Shown here: one piece after another, positions 1-6,756 of the stretch
Layout of the letters: the number at the start of each line of letters is the position of its first letter
Numbering within the stretch: the stretch's first letter is position 1
Origin: an uncultured Candidatus Saccharibacteria bacterium
GTDB taxonomy: Bacteria > Patescibacteriota > Saccharimonadia > Saccharimonadales > UBA4665
Direction of reading: 5' to 3'
NCBI GenBank assembly: GCA_903836325.1
Contig: CAILQE010000061.1
Span: 1 to 14,055, forward strand
DNA: 14,055 bases
The notes under the pieces: model-generated
What the model saw: only the letters and a program-made list of their open reading frames with translations
Database searches by the model: none
Told to the model about the DNA's origin: nothing
Made by a program: the position numbers and the translations under genes

Positions 1-1
1 G

Positions 2-187
2 CATGCAAGAAATGCTGGAATACCTTTTGATACTCTTCCAGAAGTCGGAGACGTGGCTGTGAGTACTAGTGGAACTTGGGGACATGTTATGTACGTTGAG
101 GCAGTGGATGGAAATCAGATTTTAGTTTCCCAATATAACCAGCAACTTACTGGCCAATTCTCTACACAATGGAGAACTTGGCAGTAG
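2..187 (+). CDS. CHAP-domain peptidoglycan hydrolase, C-terminal end (5' partial)
   Basis: Only the last 61 residues are present; the gene enters from the left edge in an open frame and ends at TAG 185-187. The fragment reads like the second half of a CHAP (cysteine, histidine-dependent amidohydrolase/peptidase) domain: a GIPFDTLPEVGDVAV segment, then TWGHVMYVE with the expected catalytic His (codon 83-85), then a beta-strand ending in SQYN whose Asn (codon 137-139) is the usual third polar residue. The catalytic Cys would lie upstream, outside the window. CHAP enzymes cleave amide bonds in peptidoglycan and are normally exported, so a role in wall remodelling is inferred. It ends the protein, so CHAP is the C-terminal domain. 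The next gene, an envelope protease, lies 33 bp downstream on the same strand but has its own promoter-like sequence. Not reconstructable: N-terminus, signal peptide, other domains. Confidence 0.8.
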   Translation, partial: HARNAGIPFDTLPEVGDVAVSTSGTWGHVMYVEAVDGNQILVSQYNQQLTGQFSTQWRTWQ

Positions 188-207
188 TCTTTGTATTCGT
201 TTTCAGG

Positions 208-213
208 TAAAAT
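208..213 (+). promoter_or_regulatory. Candidate -10 box for the S41 protease gene
   Basis: TAAAAT (5 of 6 matches to TATAAT) lies 7 bp before ATG 221, so a transcript would begin at or next to the start codon. No good -35 is visible. It supports ATG 221 over the in-frame TTG at 191, which lies upstream of this box. Confidence 0.4.
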
Positions 214-220
214 AAATCAG

Positions 221-1441
221 ATGCAGGGAAAAACAAAAATTAAATACTTGAGAGAAATTATTTTAAAAAATTATATTAAATACATTTCTATCTCATTAGT
301 TCTTATTTTAGTTTTCGGTTTAGGGGTATCTTACGGAAGTGGAAGATTGAATGTTTCGGGATCAAAAAATAAAACAGGTCTTCCAAATAATCTAGATTAT
401 AATTCTGTGAACGAGGTATATCAGGCGCTAAAAAACAATTATTATCAACCACTAACAGAAAATCAAATTCTAGATGGAATCAAGCATGGAATTGCTAGTT
501 CCACTAACGATCCATATACTGAATATTTTACACCTAAGGAAGCTTCAAGCTTTAATAGCCAATTAAATCAATCAATTATCGGAATAGGTGCTGAGCTCGG
601 AAAAGATTCTAATGGCAATATTCAAGTTATAGCTCCTATTGATGGTGCTCCGGCTTCAAAAGCGGGAATATTAGCAAAGGATTTAATCGTATCTGTAGAT
701 GGTATTTCGACAAACGGTCAAAGTATCGATAAGGTAGTGAGTGAGATTCATGGAAAAGCTGGAACAAAAGTTAATTTAGTAATAGTTCGAGGTGGAAATC
801 AGACTATTAATCTTACTATAGTCAGAGACACAATCTCGATCCCTAGCGTCACATACAAGATTCTAGATGGAAATATTGGATATATGCAAATTAGTGTATT
901 TGGAGATGATACCGCTAATTTAGCAAACAAGGCAGCTAAATATTTTATTTCAAATAATGTTAAGTCTGTAGTAGTTGATCTTAGAGATAATCCTGGAGGA
1001 TTACTAGACGGTGCAGTAAGCGTAGCTAGTATGTGGCTTCCTAGTTCAGATATGGTTCTCCAAGAAAAACGAGGCACTCAAGTACTGGATACTTATTATT
1101 CGACAGGAGATCTGACTCTGAATAATTTACCTACTGCAGTACTAATAAATGGGGGAAGTGCATCTGCTAGTGAAATTTTAACTGGAGCTCTGCATGATAA
1201 CTCAAAAGCATACGTAATAGGTGAGCAGAGTTATGGAAAAGGCGTTGTACAGCAATTAATTAATCTTAGTGGCGGAGCTCAATTAAAAGTCACAGTAGCA
1301 AGCTGGTTTAGACCTAATGGACAGAATATAAACAAAAAAGGAATTACTCCTGATCAGATAGTAAATATGAGCCAAACTGATATTACTAATGGCAATGATC
1401 CTCAATTAGATGCCGCTCTAAAATATTTAAATACAAAATAA
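221..1441 (+). CDS. S41 family C-terminal processing peptidase (CtpA/Prc-like), membrane anchored
   Basis: Serine protease of family S41 that cleaves proteins near their C-termini outside the membrane. From ATG 221 the product is 406 aa: one N-terminal membrane segment (about 21-39) after a Lys/Arg-rich cytoplasmic tail, a helical region (about 59-105, with the NDPYTEYF motif typical of the family), a PDZ domain (about 117-200, beginning IIGIGAEL), and the peptidase core (about 210-385). The catalytic dyad fits the family exactly: S315 in GGSASASEI and K340 in SYGKG, 25 residues apart as in E. coli Tsp; the substrate-groove DLRDNPGG motif is at 253-260. An in-frame TTG at 191 would add ten residues, but ATG 221 is preferred because a -10-like box lies just before it. 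Following a wall hydrolase gene, it may process envelope or exported proteins; the actual substrate is unknown. No oddity in key residues. Confidence 0.93.
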   Translation: MQGKTKIKYLREIILKNYIKYISISLVLILVFGLGVSYGSGRLNVSGSKNKTGLPNNLDYNSVNEVYQALKNNYYQPLTENQILDGIKHGIASSTNDPYTEYFTPKEASSFNSQLNQSIIGIGAELGKDSNGNIQVIAPIDGAPASKAGILAKDLIVSVDGISTNGQSIDKVVSEIHGKAGTKVNLVIVRGGNQTINLTIVRDTISIPSVTYKILDGNIGYMQISVFGDDTANLANKAAKYFISNNVKSVVVDLRDNPGGLLDGAVSVASMWLPSSDMVLQEKRGTQVLDTYYSTGDLTLNNLPTAVLINGGSASASEILTGALHDNSKAYVIGEQSYGKGVVQQLINLSGGAQLKVTVASWFRPNGQNINKKGITPDQIVNMSQTDITNGNDPQLDAALKYLNTK

Positions 1442-1443
1442 AC

Positions 1444-1471
1444 TTGCCAGTTAGCTACAAAATGTTATAGC
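1444..1471 (+). promoter_or_regulatory. Candidate pyrG promoter
   Basis: TTGCCA (1444-1449) and TATAGC (1466-1471) are 16 bp apart in the 55-bp gap before pyrG; a second -10-like TATAGT is at 1473-1478. Unlike most promoters in this window it would leave a leader of roughly 15-20 nt, long enough to hold the ribosome binding site seen at 1486-1491. Confidence 0.4.
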
Positions 1472-1485
1472 ATATAGTAATTACA

Positions 1486-1491
1486 AAGGGG
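1486..1491 (+). promoter_or_regulatory. Shine-Dalgarno site that fixes the TTG start of pyrG
   Basis: AAGGGG lies 5 nt before TTG 1497. It justifies the non-AUG start, which gives the normal CTP synthase N-terminus MAKETKYIFVTGG; no ATG lies closer. Confidence 0.65.
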
Positions 1492-1496
1492 TAAGT

Positions 1497-3095
1497 TTGG
1501 CTAAAGAAACAAAATATATTTTTGTTACTGGTGGAGTAATATCCGGGCTCGGTAAAGGAATCACCGCTGCCTCAATTGCAAACCTCCTAAAATCTCGTGG
1601 ACTAAAAGTTAATTTACAAAAATGTGACCCTTATCTAAATGTGGATGCCGGCACTCTTAATCCCAGAGAACATGGTGAATGTTTCGTGACTAAAGATGGT
1701 GCTGAAACGGATCTAGATTTAGGTCATTATGAAAGATTTATAGATCAAGAATTAACTCAAAAGAGCTCAGTTATGTCAGGAAGAGTTTTGTTAAAAGTTA
1801 TAAATGACGAGAGAAACGGTAAATATAACGGTGATGATGTTCAAATCATACCCCATCTAACCAGAGCTATTCAGGAATATATAATAGAGGCAGGAAAAGG
1901 TTTTGATGTGCACATCGTTGAGATCGGTGGAACAGTAGGGGATTATGAATCTTTGAGCTTCATAGAGGCTATTAGAGAGCTTGGTGTACGAGTAGGTAGA
2001 ATGAATTGTCTTTACGTACATTTGGTCTATCTACCATATCTAGGAGCCTCTCAGGAAACCAAAACTAAACCAGCCCAGAACTCAGTTCGTGAGTTAAGAG
2101 GACTTGGTATTCAGCCAGATATCTTAGTAGCTAGAAGCGAGAATCTAGCAAATGAAAGCGTAAAAGATAAGCTGTGTTTATTTACCGGAGTAGATAGAGA
2201 AGCAATCGCATTACTTCCAAATGCTGATAGTATTTATCAGGTGCCAATAACTTTAGAAGAAACCGGTATCGCTAAAGTAATAGTTAGAAAATTAAAATTA
2301 AAAGTAGCTAAACCTGATCTTAAAAAATGGAGAGAGATGGTTAAGAGGGCGACAGCTAATCAACAGAAAGAAATTAATTTAGCCTTCATAGCTAAATACC
2401 TAGACAACTCAGATACATATATGTCAGTTTTCGAAGCACTTCGCTCTGCGGCGATGTGGAATGATTGCAAGATTAATATTAGTTGGATAAATGCTTCTCT
2501 TTTTGATGGTAAAAAAGATATTTCTAAAGAACTAGAACAATATGACGGCGTCTTAGTCCCTGGGGGTTTCGGACAGCGTGGTTTAGAAGGAAAAATAAAT
2601 GCAGCAAGTTATGCTTTTCAAAATAAGAAGCCTTTTCTTGGAATATGTCTAGGATTACAAATGGCGGTTATTGCTGTTGCTAGATTGAATGGCGTGACTA
2701 ATGCGACTACTTTTGAACTAGATCCTAAGAGTAAAAACCAGGTTATCATAACCATGGCCGGGCAAGAAGATAAGGAAATGACCGGTGGAACAATGAGGCT
2801 GGGAGATTATGCTTGCGAACTTGATAAGGGATCATTGGCGCATAGTTTATATAAGAAAAGCAGTATAGTTGAACGACATAGACACAGAGGTGAATGTAAC
2901 CCTAAATATGTAGAAAGATTTAATAAATGGGGATTAAAAGCTTCCGGAATAAATCCAGACAACAAGTTAGTAGAGGTAATTGAAGCTGTAGATCATCCAT
3001 TCTTTATCGCTAGTCAATATCACCCTGAATTCAAGAGTAGACCAACAAAACCACATCCATTATTCAATGGTTTTATTAAGTCGATGTTGTCTTAA
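1497..3095 (+). CDS. pyrG: CTP synthase (glutamine hydrolysing)
   Basis: Makes CTP from UTP, ATP and glutamine, the last step of pyrimidine nucleotide synthesis, in the cytoplasm. The 532 aa match the family length. The N-terminal synthetase domain (about 1-267) starts with the P-loop-like TGGVISGLGKG (11-21), has the conserved KCDPYLNVDAGT (42-53) and HGECFV, VEIGGTVGDYES (141-152) and the KTKPAQ loop (189-194). The C-terminal glutaminase domain (about 293-532) has the PGGFGQRG oxyanion loop (355-362), nucleophile C384 in GICLGLQ, and the H509/E511 pair in QYHPEF. A small deviation is RHRHRGEC at 460-467, where most bacterial enzymes have RHRHRYEV. Translation starts at TTG 1497 with a good ribosome binding site. 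It appears monocistronic or followed by the response regulator 40 bp downstream, which has its own promoter-like sequence. Confidence 0.98.
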   Translation: MAKETKYIFVTGGVISGLGKGITAASIANLLKSRGLKVNLQKCDPYLNVDAGTLNPREHGECFVTKDGAETDLDLGHYERFIDQELTQKSSVMSGRVLLKVINDERNGKYNGDDVQIIPHLTRAIQEYIIEAGKGFDVHIVEIGGTVGDYESLSFIEAIRELGVRVGRMNCLYVHLVYLPYLGASQETKTKPAQNSVRELRGLGIQPDILVARSENLANESVKDKLCLFTGVDREAIALLPNADSIYQVPITLEETGIAKVIVRKLKLKVAKPDLKKWREMVKRATANQQKEINLAFIAKYLDNSDTYMSVFEALRSAAMWNDCKINISWINASLFDGKKDISKELEQYDGVLVPGGFGQRGLEGKINAASYAFQNKKPFLGICLGLQMAVIAVARLNGVTNATTFELDPKSKNQVIITMAGQEDKEMTGGTMRLGDYACELDKGSLAHSLYKKSSIVERHRHRGECNPKYVERFNKWGLKASGINPDNKLVEVIEAVDHPFFIASQYHPEFKSRPTKPHPLFNGFIKSMLS

Positions 3096-3100
3096 ATAGT

Positions 3101-3129
3101 TTGTCTATTACAAGCACAAGCGTTAACAT
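3101..3129 (+). promoter_or_regulatory. Candidate promoter of the orphan response regulator
   Basis: TTGTCT (3101-3106) and TAACAT (3124-3129) are 17 bp apart, each 4 of 6 to consensus. The -10 ends 6 bp before ATG 3136, so a leaderless transcript is predicted; no Shine-Dalgarno is present. Confidence 0.4.
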
Positions 3130-3135
3130 AAAGAT

Positions 3136-3516
3136 ATGGATAATTCAAAAAAATATAAAATTTTATTAGTTGAAGACGATGAATCTCTTTCGAATGTCTA
3201 TGTAACTAGATTCGAGGCAGAAGGCTTCGATATTAGAAGAGTAGGAAACGGTGAAGACGCTCTTGCTACTGCAATTAATTACCAACCAGACATAATACTC
3301 TTAGATATCATGATGCCAAAGGTAGACGGTTTTGATGTTCTGGATATATTGAAAAATACAAATAAAACAAAAGATTTAAAAATAATTATGCTAAGTGCTT
3401 TAAGTCAGGAAATGGATATAGATAAAGCTAAAAAACTAGGTGCAGATGACTATTTAATTAAATCTGAAGTAACAATAGCAGATGTGGTTGAAAAAATTAA
3501 AAAAGAGTTAAATTAA
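3136..3516 (+). CDS. Single-domain response regulator (CheY-like receiver)
   Basis: 126 aa consisting only of a receiver domain, with no DNA-binding or enzymatic output domain. The phosphorylation site is complete: acidic pocket E13-D14-D15, phosphoacceptor D57 in LLDIMMP, switch residue S87 in MLSALS, and K109 in YLIKSE (the usual KP is KS here, a common variant). It should therefore accept phosphate from a kinase and act by protein-protein contact or as a phosphorelay intermediate. No kinase gene adjoins it: upstream is pyrG and downstream a convergent gene on the other strand. The only kinase-like gene in the window (8806) lacks catalytic residues, so its partner must be encoded elsewhere. 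Its stop codon shares the TTAA at 3513-3516 with the opposing gene. Confidence 0.93.
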   Translation: MDNSKKYKILLVEDDESLSNVYVTRFEAEGFDIRRVGNGEDALATAINYQPDIILLDIMMPKVDGFDVLDILKNTNKTKDLKIIMLSALSQEMDIDKAKKLGADDYLIKSEVTIADVVEKIKKELN

Positions 3517-4148
3517 AACTTCCAGTCACCAATAGCCATTAATGCTCCAGATCGGTGCTGACCACTAATAACTTTTCCAGTTTCACTTATATCTATCGGA
3601 CCATCTCCGTGATAATCATCATCAAATGATCCATCAATCATAGATAAAGCTAATTGAGCTGAATATTCTTGGCTTTTAAGACCAAAAACATCATTAGTCT
3701 TTTTGAGCCGTGGATTTTTCTCTCCATTAAGCATTAATCTTTCAGGGAGCTTATTTTCAGTCCATAGTTTAGAAATAGAATCTTGAATAATAAGTCCTAT
3801 CTCAGTTCTTAATTCATTATTTTCGCGGATAGTATTTAATATATCTTTTGGCTCAAGATCTGGATTAGCATTTTCAACTTGTGATAAAAGTGTGTTGAAG
3901 TTTTCAGAGGAATTTCTGAATAAAGAAATTCGTTCTAAGGCTTTTGATTCAGTTTTATCTGTGATCTTAGGAGGTGTATCCAATGAATCATCATTATGCT
4001 TGAATAATTCTACTGCTCTCTCTAAATTCATAGATTCTATTTCAGATAGGGAATCAGACTCAACTTTTCTTAATAGTACAGTTTCAGGATAAACAAAAGG
4101 AGGCTTTGCTTGATTTTCATTAAATTCTGAGATGTTTTGTTCTGACAT
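3513..4148 (-). CDS. Uncharacterised protein with a C-terminal ParB-like GQHR motif
   Basis: 211 aa, not recognised as a named family. Residues 1-140 are acidic, polar and predicted mostly helical, without membrane segments or signal peptide. The C-terminal 30 residues stand out: PIDISETGKVISGQHRSGAL (184-203) resembles the strand-turn-GxHR signature of the ParB/sulfiredoxin fold (for example DGQHRLAAL in ParB-like nucleases), where these residues bind or hydrolyse nucleotide. In those proteins the domain usually continues well beyond this motif, but here the protein ends eight residues after it (AIGDWKF). It could be a truncated ParB-like domain, a domain with the order changed, or chance similarity. 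Start ATG 4148 follows an A-rich 5' region with a -10-like box. It lies 57 bp downstream of rpmA on the same strand; its stop overlaps that of the response regulator. Confidence 0.75.
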   Translation of the reverse strand: MSEQNISEFNENQAKPPFVYPETVLLRKVESDSLSEIESMNLERAVELFKHNDDSLDTPPKITDKTESKALERISLFRNSSENFNTLLSQVENANPDLEPKDILNTIRENNELRTEIGLIIQDSISKLWTENKLPERLMLNGEKNPRLKKTNDVFGLKSQEYSAQLALSMIDGSFDDDYHGDGPIDISETGKVISGQHRSGALMAIGDWKF

Positions 4149-4164
4149 TTTTGTTTTTTAATTT

Positions 4165-4170
4165 AGTATA
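4165..4170 (-). promoter_or_regulatory. Candidate -10 box for the GQHR-motif gene
   Basis: On the minus strand TATACT lies 16 bp before ATG 4148, giving a predicted A-rich leader of about 9 nt without Shine-Dalgarno. The box is embedded in an inverted repeat GTATA-(5)-TATAC at 4166-4180 that could be an operator. No clear -35. Confidence 0.35.
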
Positions 4171-4205
4171 ATTAATATACCACAAAAACGTGTTTTTTAC
4201 AAGGG

Positions 4206-4478
4206 TTACTTAACTAAAACGAAAGTTCTTTGAACGCTTCTACCACTGAAAGTTCTAACTTTTCTTTTTTCAAAAGATACAACTCCATCTTTTTTAGCGT
4301 GAATGGTGTAGTTCTTGCTTAGCATAGTTCCTTCACCAGGTCTTTTAGTCATTCCAACTTGTCTTACGATAACTTGACCGTTGTTAACTTTTTCTCCAGC
4401 ATATACTTTAACGCCTAATCGTTGACCAGGTGAATCATGTACGTTTTTGGCGGTACCGCCGGCTTTTACGTGTGACAT
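4206..4478 (-). CDS. rpmA: 50S ribosomal protein L27
   Basis: 90 aa, the full length of bacterial L27, a large-subunit protein whose N-terminal tail reaches the peptidyl transferase centre. Recognisable from the N-terminal MSHVKAGGTAKN, the RLGVKVYAGEKV and GQVIVRQVG segments and the basic C-terminal VSFEKRKVRTFSG. It begins directly with the functional tail, without the cleavable extension found in Firmicutes. It is the second gene of a minus-strand pair: the methyltransferase stop ends 7 bp upstream, and the ribosome binding site overlaps the end of that gene. L21 (rplU), its usual neighbour in bacteria, is not adjacent. I see no convincing terminator after it. Confidence 0.97.
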   Translation of the reverse strand: MSHVKAGGTAKNVHDSPGQRLGVKVYAGEKVNNGQVIVRQVGMTKRPGEGTMLSKNYTIHAKKDGVVSFEKRKVRTFSGRSVQRTFVLVK

Positions 4479-4485
4479 ATCTTAT

Positions 4486-5655
4486 TTACTTCCTTTTAAT
4501 TACAAGCAGCTGTCTTACAACAATTTGATCTTCTCTTGAGTAGAATAGATGCTTTGCACTTGAGTGCTTTAAATTAATGAAATTATACCCCATATCTTCA
4601 ATCTGGTCAATAAGTGGTAGGGTCATAAAATTACCCTTATTATTCCATGCTGGAACGGCGACACAAATTCCGGTATTTTCATCTATTTGTTCATGTAGAT
4701 TTTTGAAGAAATTCTTAAGTAAATTGTTAACTGAAGACATTTCTTTTGCTAGTTCTTCATCTCTTGGGAAGAAAGAGTAGGTGGCGCCTAGATAAGATTC
4801 AGAAGCTACTAAATCGAAGTTATCCCACTTAGTGATTGTAGCGTCACCTTCTTTAATAACGGTAGGATCTTTTACTCCGGGGTATTGTTCTTTAAGCCAA
4901 GACGTATTTTTTACAGAAAAATCTACCATCTTAGGATTAAGATCTGAGCCAATAACGTCAAGGCCCATAAGTAGGGCTTCTTGCAATACGACGCCAGTTC
5001 CACAGAAAGGATCTAGTACGGTCTTCGGATCTTTATTGTTTGATTTGGCTAGATTTATTAAAATTTGCGCCAGTTTAGGAGGAAGCATTCCAATTTTAGA
5101 ATCTCTAAATGGTCTTTCTTGGTCTCTATTTCGGTAGGCGTCTATATTCTGAACATAAGAAGTTCTGGCAATTATGATTCTATTCTTAATTTTAGCCACT
5201 ATAATTTCAATACCATGTTCGCTCGTTAGTTTATTGTGATACACGGATGCGCTATTTAAGTCTAATTCTTTATTTGGAATAAATCTTATACTTCGATCTT
5301 TTTTAGAAAGAGCTTTTTTTATACGAATTCCAAGTTTTGTCATGCTTCCAATGTCTGAAGGAATATTGTAAAAAGAGAATCCAAGAATTATCTTTCCTTC
5401 AGGTATAGTTTTTTCTAATTCTAAACATACGTTTTCTATCTTAGAAGGAAGAGCGTTTATATTAAGGTTTTCAATATCTTCCATGATAGTTGCGCACTTG
5501 ATACTTCCACCTAAATTAATAAAATTAATTTCTCCTTCATAGTCAAGAATCGCTAGATTATTTTCAAAATCTGTAATTTTATCACTACCAAATAGACTTT
5601 CGAGTTCTGCAACTCCAAGTTCCGGTTGTCTTCCTAGTATAAAAATGTGTCTCAT
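4486..5655 (-). CDS. TRM11/TrmG10-like SAM-dependent methyltransferase
   Basis: 389 aa, cytoplasmic. The N-terminal half (about 1-165, starting MRHIFILGRQPELGVAELE) resembles the THUMP-type RNA-binding part of TRM11-like proteins. A linker with RDQERPFRDSKIGMLPPKLA (177-196) is characteristic of these enzymes. The C-terminal Rossmann-fold methyltransferase has SAM motif I DPFCGTG (215-221), the acidic motif II residue D238 in GSDLNP, and an acidic residue D271 in EGDAT. The expected motif IV (N/D)PPY is not present: the corresponding position reads ASESYLG (284-290). Known family members methylate guanosine N2 of tRNA (position 10 or nearby); tRNA modification is therefore inferred, and DNA or other RNA is an alternative. 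It is the first gene of an operon with rpmA, divergent from the membrane-protein gene at 5710; both promoters lie in the 54-bp gap. Confidence 0.85.
   Translation of the reverse strand: MRHIFILGRQPELGVAELESLFGSDKITDFENNLAILDYEGEINFINLGGSIKCATIMEDIENLNINALPSKIENVCLELEKTIPEGKIILGFSFYNIPSDIGSMTKLGIRIKKALSKKDRSIRFIPNKELDLNSASVYHNKLTSEHGIEIIVAKIKNRIIIARTSYVQNIDAYRNRDQERPFRDSKIGMLPPKLAQILINLAKSNNKDPKTVLDPFCGTGVVLQEALLMGLDVIGSDLNPKMVDFSVKNTSWLKEQYPGVKDPTVIKEGDATITKWDNFDLVASESYLGATYSFFPRDEELAKEMSSVNNLLKNFFKNLHEQIDENTGICVAVPAWNNKGNFMTLPLIDQIEDMGYNFINLKHSSAKHLFYSREDQIVVRQLLVIKRK
4489..4495 (-). promoter_or_regulatory. Shine-Dalgarno site of rpmA
   Basis: AAGGAAG on the minus strand, 10 nt before ATG 4478, lying next to the stop codon of the methyltransferase gene. 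It shows that this internal operon gene uses conventional initiation. Confidence 0.65.
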
Positions 5656-5665
5656 TTCATGAATT

Positions 5666-5674
5666 ACTATACCA
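5666..5674 (-). promoter_or_regulatory. Extended -10 promoter of the methyltransferase-rpmA operon
   Basis: On the minus strand TGG followed by TATAGT (hexamer 5666-5671) lies 10 bp before ATG 5655, so the transcript is predicted to have at most a few leader bases. An 8-bp palindrome TTCATGAA (5656-5663) fills the gap between box and start codon. Confidence 0.5.
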
Positions 5675-5693
5675 TTTATTACTGATTAACTTG

Positions 5694-5699
5694 TATAAT
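5694..5699 (+). promoter_or_regulatory. -10 box of the membrane protein-xseA-xseB operon
   Basis: Consensus TATAAT ends 10 bp before ATG 5710; predicted leader is about 0-4 nt and there is no Shine-Dalgarno. A perfect palindrome ATAGATCTAT (5698-5707) overlaps the box and the expected start of transcription. Divergent from the methyltransferase promoter 20 bp to the left. No recognisable -35. Confidence 0.55.
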
Positions 5700-5709
5700 A
5701 GATCTATCA

Positions 5710-6756
5710 ATGAATAGAAAAGTTCCCGTAAAGAAACAATGGAAATTAATAATCAACATACTTTCTTTAGTTGCTTTATTTGCTTTAATTTATTTTCTTA
5801 GAAATCAAATAGCTTTAACAATAGATAATTTAAAAAATGTAAATGCGTGGGCACTATTATTAATTATTCCAATTGAAGCACTTAATTATCATGCTCAAAC
5901 CAAGATGTATCAGGGTCTTTTTGGGATAGTTGGAAACAAACTTAGCTATCGTTATCTATATAGTGCATCATTAGAGCTCAACTTGATAAATCATTTGTTT
6001 CCTAGCGGAGGATTAACTGGAATATCTTATTTTGGAGTTAAGGTAAGTGAGAATAAGGAGGTATCTGGAGCTAAAGCAACGTTGATACAATTAATGAAAT
6101 TAATAATGACAATTTTGTCATTCGAACTCCTATTGTTTATTGGAGTAATTATTCTAGCCGTATTTGGTAGAGTAAATAATCTTACAATTTTAGTAGCTGG
6201 TTCATTATCTACGATCCTGTTCGTATTAACCGGTGTTTTTGCGTATGTAGTAGGTAGTCAGGCAAGAATAGATAACTTTTTTACAAATACAACTAAAGCT
6301 ATAAATTGGATTGCAGGAAGGATTCTTCGTAGGAAAAAAGACACAATAAGTATTGTTAAAGCAAAAAAAGTTTTTATCGATTTCCATGATAATTATCAAA
6401 ATATTACCAAGTCATATAAAAAATTAATTAATCCTTTCTGGTATGCATTCCTAGCTAATTTGACAGAAGTTTTAGTAATTTACGCTGTATATCTAGCATT
6501 TGGAAAAGTGGTAAATCTTGGTGCTATTATTCTAGCTTACGGAGTAGCTAATTTTGCTGGATTGATATCCGTATTGCCAGGCGGAATTGGAATATATGAA
6601 GCCTTGATGACTGCAGTTCTAGTTTCTACTGGAATACCTGCGAGTGTGTCTCTACCGGTAACAATTATGTATAGAGTACTAAATACTTTGATTCAGTTGC
6701 CGCCAGGATTTTATTTCTATCATAAGACAATTAACAAACGTAAGACTAACGGATAA
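5710..6756 (+). CDS. Integral membrane protein, lysylphosphatidylglycerol synthase TM region / UPF0104 family
   Basis: 348 aa, polytopic inner-membrane protein with a basic N-terminus and about 7-8 hydrophobic segments (roughly 12-30, 45-60, 84-108, 126-152, 157-181, 243-263, 268-289, 313-335). Family signatures are NHLFPSGGLTGISYFGVK (94-111) and the LPGGIGIYEALM (289-300) sequence, equivalent to the PGGxGxxE motif of the MprF flippase-like domain. The soluble lysyl-transferase domain of full MprF is absent, so it does not itself make lysyl-phosphatidylglycerol; members of this family without it are thought to move lipids or lipid-linked sugars, but the substrate here is unknown. A cytoplasmic basic loop (205-240) separates the two halves. 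The gene is immediately followed by xseA (TAA then ATG with no gap), so they are cotranscribed, though no functional link is obvious. Confidence 0.88.
   Translation: MNRKVPVKKQWKLIINILSLVALFALIYFLRNQIALTIDNLKNVNAWALLLIIPIEALNYHAQTKMYQGLFGIVGNKLSYRYLYSASLELNLINHLFPSGGLTGISYFGVKVSENKEVSGAKATLIQLMKLIMTILSFELLLFIGVIILAVFGRVNNLTILVAGSLSTILFVLTGVFAYVVGSQARIDNFFTNTTKAINWIAGRILRRKKDTISIVKAKKVFIDFHDNYQNITKSYKKLINPFWYAFLANLTEVLVIYAVYLAFGKVVNLGAIILAYGVANFAGLISVLPGGIGIYEALMTAVLVSTGIPASVSLPVTIMYRVLNTLIQLPPGFYFYHKTINKRKTNG

Noticed and set aside
191..220. TTG 191 as the start of the S41 protease
   Set aside because: It would place the start upstream of the -10-like TAAAAT at 208, and no Shine-Dalgarno precedes it; ATG 221 still leaves a basic tail before the membrane helix.
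799..1077. Minus-strand open frame of 92 codons inside the S41 protease gene
   Set aside because: It lies wholly within a gene with clear catalytic motifs; no ribosome binding site or recognisable domain. Same judgement for antisense frames at 3892-4092, 4577-4780, 4832-5137, 7770-7973, 8095-8283, 9603-9860, 10280-10477 and 12648-12893.
3095..3109. AATAG-TTTGT-CTATT hairpin after pyrG as a terminator
   Set aside because: Five weak base pairs and no T run; it also overlaps the proposed -35 of the next gene.
4181..4199. Small hairpin CAC-AAAAAC-GTG followed by a T run, as a terminator
   Set aside because: The stem is only 3 bp, and the T run follows on the plus strand where no gene ends; it cannot serve rpmA on the minus strand.
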